Source: a bacterium
Lineage (GTDB): Bacteria; Bacteroidota; Ignavibacteria; Kapaibacteriales; Kapaibacteriaceae
Direction: 5' to 3'
Length of the DNA stretch: 5,047 nt
NCBI GenBank assembly: GCA_020050895.1
Contig: JAGVJW010000265.1
Span: 1-5,047 of the forward strand
In this document: piece after piece, positions 1 to 5,047 of the stretch
Layout: each line of letters opens with the position of its first letter
How positions within the stretch are numbered: position 1 is the stretch's first letter
The notes under the pieces: model-generated
Told to the model about the DNA's origin: nothing
Database searches by the model: none
The model's input: the letters and a program-made list of their open reading frames with translations, nothing else
Made by a program: the position numbers and the translations under genes

Positions 1-702
1 AACGCCTGATCCTCCCGGGATTGTTACGGTATGCGTACACATTGCAAGAGCCTCTGGTGAAACGCCATGTGCTTCTGATCCAACGACCAGTGCAAGCTGT
101 TTGCAATTACGGATTGCCGACGGATCCGAGCCACCAGTTACAACGGCTGCGGCTATTGTTCTGCCCGTTAGTAATTGCAATACCGATGTTGTGTCGGCCT
201 TCCTCACAACATTGATTTGAAAAGCTGCTCCGGCAGTAGCTCGCATTGTCTTTGGATTGTAGAGATCAGCAGTGTCTCGGCACAGGACAACGTCAGAAAA
301 TCCAAACCAGGCAGCAGTCCTGACGATTGCTCCAACATTTCCAGGATCGCCTACTGCATCGAGGACAAGCACATGCTCACCGATTTCATCCTCCTGCAAA
401 TAGGGGACAACTGCGAGTATTTGTTGTGGAGCTACGGTGCTGGCCATCGCCGACATGTCGCGCGGAGAACACTCAAAAACTTCAACTCCCAAATCAATCC
501 ATGATGAGCACAAGGCACGTACTTCACTATTGGAACCAGTCTCAACGATTACATACTGCGGGATGATATTATTATTTAACAACTCAATGTTAAGGTGAGA
601 ACCCTCTGCGATAAATAGACGTCGTTCTTGCCGTACCTTACGCTGGTGGAGAGTACGCGTATCGTTTCGAAGTTTGAGCGGAAGACTTTTTATCAGCTGC
701 AT
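1..702 (-). CDS. SpoU/TrmH-family RNA 2'-O-ribose methyltransferase, C-terminus cut off by window edge
   Basis: Translating the minus strand from the ATG at 702 gives 234 open codons running exactly to base 1, so the gene continues beyond the window. An in-frame TAG five codons upstream leaves this ATG as the first plausible start; no Shine-Dalgarno sequence precedes it. Residues 1-100 resemble the substrate-binding domain of this family (LFIAEG near 29-34, ILAVVP near 95-100). The SPOUT catalytic domain follows. Motif 1 is at 116-130 (AVGDPGNVGAIVRTA), with the conserved Asn122, Gly124 and Arg128; this Arg is catalytic in TrmH relatives. Motif 2 is at 205-213 (LVVGSEAHG). Motif 3 begins at 226 (VTIPGG), and the window ends just before the expected SLNV segment. 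The family transfers methyl from S-adenosylmethionine to a ribose 2'-OH in rRNA or tRNA, acting as a dimer with a knotted SAM site. The target (tRNA G18, 23S rRNA or other) cannot be assigned. It lies 91 bases after the thioredoxin gene, behind a hairpin. Confidence 0.93.
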   Translation of the reverse strand, partial: MQLIKSLPLKLRNDTRTLHQRKVRQERRLFIAEGSHLNIELLNNNIIPQYVIVETGSNSEVRALCSSWIDLGVEVFECSPRDMSAMASTVAPQQILAVVPYLQEDEIGEHVLVLDAVGDPGNVGAIVRTAAWFGFSDVVLCRDTADLYNPKTMRATAGAAFQINVVRKADTTSVLQLLTGRTIAAAVVTGGSDPSAIRNCKQLALVVGSEAHGVSPEALAMCTHTVTIPGGSGV

Positions 703-722
703 CTCAACGCAAAACTATGAAG

Positions 723-736
723 AGCATCAAGATGCT
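723..736 (-). repeat. short inverted repeat upstream of the methyltransferase gene
   Basis: AGCATC-AA-GATGCT is a perfect 6-base inverted repeat with a 2-base centre, read on the plus strand. In RNA it would form about five base pairs with a four-base loop. It sits about 20 bases before the methyltransferase ATG and just after the stronger 747-771 hairpin in the direction of transcription. It could be part of a leader structure or chance; nothing else supports a function. Confidence 0.25.
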
Positions 737-746
737 GGAAATAGCA

Positions 747-771
747 ACGGCTCCCAGCGATAGGGAGCCGT
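747..771 (-). terminator. GC-rich hairpin after the thioredoxin gene, possible terminator or attenuator
   Basis: A perfect 9-bp stem (ACGGCTCCC paired with GGGAGCCGT) encloses a 7-base loop. It begins 22 bases past the TAA of the thioredoxin gene and lies wholly within the gap before the methyltransferase gene. On the minus strand the stem is followed by TGCTATTTCC, a poor U-tract, so this is not a textbook intrinsic terminator. On the plus strand no T-run follows, so it is unlikely to act in that direction. Its position suggests termination or attenuation between the two genes, or 3'-end protection of the thioredoxin transcript. Confidence 0.5.
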
Positions 772-793
772 CGATGATGAGTGCAATGAGGAA

Positions 794-1339
794 TTATAAA
801 ACGCGTTTTAGGGCTGTTTCGAACTGAACCTTCGATTGCATGCCAACGATTTTTTGAATAATCTTTCCGGTCTTATCAATGATGAAGGTTGTGGGAATCG
901 AGGGAATTCTACCGTATGCTTCGGCAATTTTTTGTTGCCCGTCGTATACTGTCACAAAAGGTATCGAGTATTTATCAACAAAACTCTGAACCTGCGTCAA
1001 TGCATTATCACCCTGGTCGAGCGCAACACCAACCACAACAACATTTTTACCTGCATATTCCTTGCTGAGTGTTACGAGGTCTGGCATTTCTCTACGGCAA
1101 GGTCCGCACCACGTTGCCCAGAAATTCAGGAGGACGATCTTGCCGCGGGTGTAATCAGAAAATGATACAGTCTGAGAACCATTTTTCCATGCAAAATCAG
1201 CAGCAATGCCTTCAGCGCGTTTCGTGCTAGAGACTACCGAATAGACTATATTCGATCCGGGCAACTGAGCACTGATAATCGGGTATGCAACAGCCGCAAG
1301 AACGATACCAATGAATGCAAAAACTGTAAATCCCTTCAT
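794..1339 (-). CDS. TlpA/ResA-type thiol-disulfide oxidoreductase, membrane-anchored or exported thioredoxin fold
   Basis: This is a complete 181-residue protein, a normal length for the TlpA/ResA family. Residues 4-24 form one hydrophobic segment after Lys2, which fits an uncleaved signal anchor or a signal peptide; there is no lipobox cysteine. The thioredoxin domain covers about 45-181. The active site is at 77-81 (WCGPC, with Cys78 and Cys81 the only cysteines) inside the typical LNFWATW...CRREMP context. The cis-proline loop is at 147-152 (SIPTTF, Pro149). The family acts on the outer face of the cytoplasmic membrane, commonly reducing disulfides, for example to keep haem-binding cysteines of apocytochrome c reduced. 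The physiological partner here is unknown, and no cytochrome-maturation or DsbD/CcdA gene is visible nearby. The ATG at 1339 puts the hydrophobic segment directly at the N-terminus, which supports this start; no Shine-Dalgarno sequence is seen. It lies 78 bases after pepA on the same strand. A CcmG-like role is an alternative. Confidence 0.93.
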   Translation of the reverse strand: MKGFTVFAFIGIVLAAVAYPIISAQLPGSNIVYSVVSSTKRAEGIAADFAWKNGSQTVSFSDYTRGKIVLLNFWATWCGPCRREMPDLVTLSKEYAGKNVVVVGVALDQGDNALTQVQSFVDKYSIPFVTVYDGQQKIAEAYGRIPSIPTTFIIDKTGKIIQKIVGMQSKVQFETALKRVL

Positions 1340-1417
1340 TTGCGCAATGATTTCAAATTCTGGTGGTAATGATGAGTTTAACGGTCAAGACGCAGCATGC
1401 GAGGCGTATATTGCCCC

Positions 1418-2899
1418 TTACCAATGTCTCAGTGATTCGATTAATAGCCTAACGCCTATCCCAGTACATCCCTTTGGCTGATAGTAGCTTGGCTTTGCTA
1501 GCATCGACGTGCCGGCGATGTCGAGATGCACCCATGGGTAACTGACAAAATGTTTTAGAAAGAGCGCTGCCGTAATTGAACCGGCATTTCTGCCTCCGGA
1601 ATTTTTAATATCGGCGTAGTCACTCGACAACATTTCCTCATACTCTTCATAGATCGGCATTTCGCAGACGTATTCATTTGTTCGGTCGGCGGCGGCTTTC
1701 AACCGACCTTTCGTTGCTTCATCGGTTCCAAACATGCCAGTTGTTACGTTACCCAAGGCCACCACACAGGCGCCAGTGAGTGTTGCAAGGTCAATTACTA
1801 CCTCAGGATTGTACCTAGCGGCATAGCACAGCGCATCGGCGAGTACTAAGCGTCCTTCGGCATCGGTATTGTCTATCTCAGCTGTTTTACCATTCATAAA
1901 CTTCAATATGTCGCCTGGTACCATTGCACTTCCACTGGGCATGTTTTCGGTGGATGGGATGAGACCGATAAGATTCTTCTTTAAGCCAAGCTTTGAAGCA
2001 GCTACCATGGTTCCAATCACTGATGCAGCTCCGTGCATATCGCCTTTCATGTCCGACATGTTCGCTGCAGGTTTTATCGAGATTCCGCCTGTATCAAACG
2101 TAATTCCTTTGCCAACCAAAACGATGGGTTTCTTGGATTTGGGGCCACCATTGTATTGCATAACGATGAATACTGGAGGATTAACACTGCCCTTGTTAAC
2201 GCCCAGCAGGCCACCCATCCCAAGTTCTTCGATTTTCTTTTTATCAAGTATCGTTGTAGAAAACCCGTTCTTTTTGCCAAGGTCAGATGCCCTTTTTGCA
2301 AGCGTCTGCGGATAAATCTCATTGTTCGGCGCATTTGCTAGGTCGCGAGCTATAACGACGCCACTAACAATAGCTTGTGCAATCGCTGCACCCTTGGCTA
2401 CGGCTTTTGCTCTCGCCCGATCGCAATAGAACGTAAAATCCGTTACAAAGGGCTTGGTTTCATCTGAATTAGATTTGTATTTAACGAATCCATACTGACT
2501 AAGCATGGCGCCTTCCACTGCTGCTTGCGCAACGGTGTTTGAATCGATTCCGGGAACAACCGGTACCTCGAAGGCAACGTGCTTGCAGCGTAATGCCGCT
2601 GCGCTCTTTGTGGCGGAGGCAGACGACCGACGAATGATCTCCGTTGTTACCTCGTTCTGAATACCGAGGCCGACAAGAATAAAACGAGGCGCCGTTGCAG
2701 CGCTACCGACGTATCCGACTGAAGTCGAATATTTCTTTCCGGAAAAATCTCCTGAGTCCAACAACGGCTGTAAATGAGGAATGCTGTCGATCAGATTCTT
2801 ACGCTGAGCTTTGAAGAGACTCTCGTCTTGGTAAATAAATATTACAACGGCATCAGCTTTTACCGATCGACGGTTATCAATTGTGCAGGAAACAGACAT
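1418..2899 (-). CDS. pepA: leucyl aminopeptidase (M17 family cytosol aminopeptidase)
   Basis: This complete 493-residue protein matches the usual length of bacterial PepA (about 500). It removes N-terminal residues, preferentially Leu and other hydrophobics, from peptides using two divalent metal ions, in the cytoplasm as a hexamer. There is an N-terminal macro-like domain (about 1-165) and a C-terminal catalytic domain (about 175-493). The M17 signature NTDAEGRLVL is at 344-353. Metal ligands are Lys264, Asp269, Asp287, Asp346 and Glu348; the catalytic pair is Lys276 and Arg350. All are in register with E. coli PepA at a constant offset of six residues. No signal peptide is apparent, which fits a cytosolic enzyme. 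The ATG at 2899 leads straight into the domain, and no Shine-Dalgarno sequence precedes it. The gene follows the acylase by 62 bases and may share its transcript. E. coli PepA also binds DNA at cer/carP sites; whether this one does cannot be told from sequence. General peptide turnover is the safest role. Confidence 0.97.
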   Translation of the reverse strand: MSVSCTIDNRRSVKADAVVIFIYQDESLFKAQRKNLIDSIPHLQPLLDSGDFSGKKYSTSVGYVGSAATAPRFILVGLGIQNEVTTEIIRRSSASATKSAAALRCKHVAFEVPVVPGIDSNTVAQAAVEGAMLSQYGFVKYKSNSDETKPFVTDFTFYCDRARAKAVAKGAAIAQAIVSGVVIARDLANAPNNEIYPQTLAKRASDLGKKNGFSTTILDKKKIEELGMGGLLGVNKGSVNPPVFIVMQYNGGPKSKKPIVLVGKGITFDTGGISIKPAANMSDMKGDMHGAASVIGTMVAASKLGLKKNLIGLIPSTENMPSGSAMVPGDILKFMNGKTAEIDNTDAEGRLVLADALCYAARYNPEVVIDLATLTGACVVALGNVTTGMFGTDEATKGRLKAAADRTNEYVCEMPIYEEYEEMLSSDYADIKNSGGRNAGSITAALFLKHFVSYPWVHLDIAGTSMLAKPSYYQPKGCTGIGVRLLIESLRHW

Positions 2900-2920
2900 A
2901 CGAAAAGCTATGATTCGTGG

Positions 2921-2943
2921 GTAGTCAGTTGTTACAAGACTAC
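2921..2943. repeat. inverted repeat between the acylase and pepA genes
   Basis: GTAGTC and GACTAC are perfect 6-base arms separated by 11 bases, in the 62-base gap between the acylase stop and the pepA ATG. Within the spacer, a TTG/CAA pair on the minus strand could extend the hairpin by three pairs with a small bulge. There is no T-run, so it is a weak terminator candidate. An operator or 5'-leader hairpin for pepA is equally possible, and arms this short can arise by chance. Confidence 0.3.
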
Positions 2944-2961
2944 AAAATACGCTTGAGCAAT

Positions 2962-5047
2962 TTAAATGTCGGGATAAAACACCTGAAACAACCGGAAGCT
3001 TACATCGGGCCTTTTCTGGGTTGGCAGCCGCACATACCCGCCTTTAAGCCATAACTGAAGCTGGTCGGTGTAATGGGCATCAAGAGGTTGGCCAGACACA
3101 CCGCCAGGTACAACACAGTATTGCACCGAGTCGCCCATGTCGGAAATGATGCGCATAGACTGCGTTACCGAGGTAGCGTATGGTTTGCTAATGGACCATT
3201 CAGTATTGAAGATTGTTGTGGAGCTGCCTCCCACTTCAAAAGGCCCATGATTGATGACTGGTTCAAGAAGAGGATGATTGCCCATGATATGTGCAAAGGT
3301 TACGTGATGAAGACGCCCATAGAGCCAATCTTCCACACGGTCGGATTCAAATGTCATACGCAGTTCATTAACAGCTTGAGTAAAGCTTCTGATGACAATC
3401 CACGACAAATCCTCTTTATCTGCAGACCGAATATCATCGAATAAGACATGCGTTGGATTGTCGAGAAGTTCATCCATGCGTTTCAAAGCATTACTTCCAA
3501 CCAAACTCCAATCATAAAAAAGTTGAGTTCCAAGTTCGTCTTCGAACGTATTCCATATCAACTTCTGAAGAAATACTGCATGAATTGCTGAAGCGGGATC
3601 GACGGTAGATTGCGTGCCATCCCACTTGACAAGCGACGCCAACGCTGCCTGTTCTAGCTGTGTAAGACGCGACGATGCACGACGTAAAACAGGGAGCGTT
3701 CTGTTGTTAACTGAAATTGCATACGGTGATATGATATCGAGCTGCATAACCTGTGCATCTCGAACGCTCATATCACGATAGATATTCAGCAGCTGAACTA
3801 TTCGCTCAATTCTTGAAGAGGGCTCGTAAAGCGTTGTAATGAACGGTTGAGTATTTGAAAATGTTCTATTGTTGGCACTGGCTACGTAACCTGAATCGTG
3901 TTTTCTCAGACGTCCAAGAGTTGAAAGCCGAAGGTATCCACTCCAGTCCAGATCTGGAATCAATGCATCTATGGGAAGCAGTGGATCTGCTTGACTGCGA
4001 AGCGGCACAATGCCCCCTACAATGGTACCCACGTTGCCTCTAACATCGCCAAAATGAAAGTTCAAGGCCGGAGTGTTCCAATTATCCAAAGCTTCGAATG
4101 CTTCTTCAATAGTGGAAGCCGAATTGATACGGTAGAGCGAACCAATCTCGTTTGATGCGTTGCTGCCCGTCCACCGAAATGTGAGGCACTCATCCAATGC
4201 TGATTCGGTTTTCTGTTTACGATGAATTGTATGGCGCTCTGTGCTGCGTCTTAAAGAATGTACATCCGATAGTACGCACGACCGATTTGTGAATCGCAGA
4301 TCGATTAGTGAGTCGGGTTCATCCTTGATCCTGATTGTGTCTCGCCTGAACCTGAACTTTGAACGTGAACCGTTGGAATTGAAATAATAGTTTTGGTTCG
4401 TGGAGTCGATCTGCTCAACAAAGTAATCAACGTCATCAGCCAGCGCATTTGTAATACCCCATGCAATGCTATCGTTGCGACCCGACACTACAAACGGAAT
4501 TCCAGGGATACTGAATCCAATTACATTAAAACCTTCGGCTGTGAGATGGTTAGGATACCATTGTGATGGCATAGAAACGCTTAGATGCGGATCGTTGGCC
4601 AGAATGGATCCCGAAGATCCATGGCTGACTGCCCAGCAATTACTACCAACAGCACTGCCTTCTATTCCAAGCGAGCTCTTGACATCCGTTAGTTCACGCA
4701 ACATTGTTTCCAAGAGGGATCCAAGTTCCCTGATTGTAGTATCAGATATCGATAATGTCTGCTTCTGCCTCTCATATCGAGCAGAGTCTAACACAAAAGG
4801 CGGGCTTACATTCTGTGACTGATATTCGTACATAGCTGCCTTACCGCGCTGTGCCGCTATTCTTGCGTAGGCAATGTCGTTCCAGAATGCAAGACTCAAC
4901 TCAAAGGAGACGACGCGTTCAACGATCAGGCAATCCACGGGTGTCCATACAGAAGGTTTGTATCTGAGAGCATCAAACTCAAACGGAAGACTTTCACTGT
5001 ATTCATTGATAAATTTAGTTACACCACTCGCATATCTCTCCAATTGA
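2962..5047 (-). CDS. penicillin acylase family N-terminal-nucleophile amidohydrolase, N-terminus cut off by window edge
   Basis: The frame is open to the right edge. The TTG at 5043-5041 is only an internal codon, because family homology (ASGVTKFI, then LPFEF) starts at once and the expected export signal is missing. Residues are numbered here from that TTG. The family hydrolyses an amide bond, releasing an acyl group from a beta-lactam, N-acyl-homoserine lactone or other N-acyl compound. The precursor is self-cleaved into alpha and beta chains, and the nucleophile is the new N-terminal Ser of beta. Here that is Ser134 in VGSNCWAV (codon 4644-4642), giving a beta chain of 560 residues, close to the 557 of E. 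coli penicillin G acylase. Other family blocks are NDPHL (149-154), GFSIPGIPFVVSGRNDSIAWG (about 176-197), ASANNR (388-393, containing the likely oxyanion-hole Asn) and GGVSGQPLDAHYTDQ (647-661). About 130 alpha-chain residues are visible, so roughly 90-110 are probably missing. Periplasmic or extracellular location is inferred from the family. The true substrate cannot be named. pepA follows 62 bases downstream on the same strand. Confidence 0.95.
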   Translation of the reverse strand, partial: QLERYASGVTKFINEYSESLPFEFDALRYKPSVWTPVDCLIVERVVSFELSLAFWNDIAYARIAAQRGKAAMYEYQSQNVSPPFVLDSARYERQKQTLSISDTTIRELGSLLETMLRELTDVKSSLGIEGSAVGSNCWAVSHGSSGSILANDPHLSVSMPSQWYPNHLTAEGFNVIGFSIPGIPFVVSGRNDSIAWGITNALADDVDYFVEQIDSTNQNYYFNSNGSRSKFRFRRDTIRIKDEPDSLIDLRFTNRSCVLSDVHSLRRSTERHTIHRKQKTESALDECLTFRWTGSNASNEIGSLYRINSASTIEEAFEALDNWNTPALNFHFGDVRGNVGTIVGGIVPLRSQADPLLPIDALIPDLDWSGYLRLSTLGRLRKHDSGYVASANNRTFSNTQPFITTLYEPSSRIERIVQLLNIYRDMSVRDAQVMQLDIISPYAISVNNRTLPVLRRASSRLTQLEQAALASLVKWDGTQSTVDPASAIHAVFLQKLIWNTFEDELGTQLFYDWSLVGSNALKRMDELLDNPTHVLFDDIRSADKEDLSWIVIRSFTQAVNELRMTFESDRVEDWLYGRLHHVTFAHIMGNHPLLEPVINHGPFEVGGSSTTIFNTEWSISKPYATSVTQSMRIISDMGDSVQYCVVPGGVSGQPLDAHYTDQLQLWLKGGYVRLPTQKRPDVSFRLFQVFYPDI

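Noticed and set aside
175..504. Plus-strand open frame of 109 codons
   Set aside because: It is antisense to the methyltransferase, whose SPOUT motifs are clear on the minus strand. Its own translation shows no recognisable domain.
836..1165. Plus-strand open frame of 109 codons
   Set aside because: It lies entirely antisense to the thioredoxin domain, and its composition looks like a shadow frame.
1383..1388. Minus-strand TTGACC as a -35 box for the thioredoxin gene
   Set aside because: No acceptable -10 hexamer lies 16-18 bases downstream, and the Bacteroidota-type TAnnTTTG motif is also only partly matched, so I did not call a promoter.
1869..2315. Plus-strand open frame of 148 codons
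   Set aside because: It lies wholly antisense to the conserved catalytic region of pepA, has no recognisable motif and no independent start signal.
2074..2334. Minus-strand 86-codon frame inside pepA
   Set aside because: It is an out-of-frame overlap of a well-conserved gene, with no sign of pepA being frameshifted.
2904..2911. Minus-strand TAGCTTTT resembling a Bacteroidota -7 element (TAnnTTTG) before pepA
   Set aside because: It is so close to the ATG that transcription would start at or inside the coding region, and no upstream TTG sits at the usual spacing.
3073..3444. Plus-strand open frame of 123 codons
   Set aside because: It is antisense to the conserved C-terminal part of the acylase and shows no domain.
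4466..4822. Plus-strand open frame of 118 codons
   Set aside because: It is antisense to the acylase region holding the Ser nucleophile and the NDPHL block; conservation there explains the sequence.
5041..5043. TTG codon as a true start for the acylase
   Set aside because: The frame remains open to the window edge, family homology is already under way at this point, and no export signal follows. A start further upstream is far more likely.

Overview
The window looks like an ordinary stretch of bacterial chromosome. It carries four protein-coding genes, all on the minus strand, so transcription runs from high to low coordinates. Two genes run off the window: the acylase at the right edge lacks its N-terminus, and the RNA methyltransferase at the left edge lacks its C-terminus. 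There are no tRNA or rRNA genes, CRISPR arrays, insertion sequences or phage genes that I can recognise. No gap between genes exceeds 91 bases.

Layout in the direction of transcription: (1) 5047-2962, a penicillin-acylase-family N-terminal-nucleophile amidohydrolase, 5'-truncated; (2) 2899-1418, a complete M17 leucyl aminopeptidase (pepA) with every metal-binding and catalytic residue present; (3) 1339-794, a complete membrane-anchored or exported TlpA/ResA-type thioredoxin with a WCGPC active site; (4) 702-1, a SpoU/TrmH-class RNA 2'-O-ribose methyltransferase, 3'-truncated within its third SPOUT motif. The gaps are 62, 78 and 91 bases. The 91-base gap holds a strong 9-bp GC-rich hairpin that may end or attenuate transcription after the thioredoxin gene. 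The 62-base gap holds a smaller inverted repeat.

Organism: base composition is moderate, in the mid-40s percent GC by eye. None of the three visible starts has a convincing Shine-Dalgarno sequence. Together with the protein flavour this would fit Bacteroidota/Chlorobiota-type bacteria (for example Ignavibacteria or Kapabacteria relatives), but this is inference and no marker gene here settles it.

The genes do not form an obvious pathway. The acylase and aminopeptidase both hydrolyse amide bonds, but the acylase is expected outside the cytoplasm and the aminopeptidase inside it. The thioredoxin acts on thiols in the envelope, and the methyltransferase modifies structured RNA. I read this as a co-directional housekeeping cluster rather than a dedicated system, and I found no convincing evidence of a new biological system.
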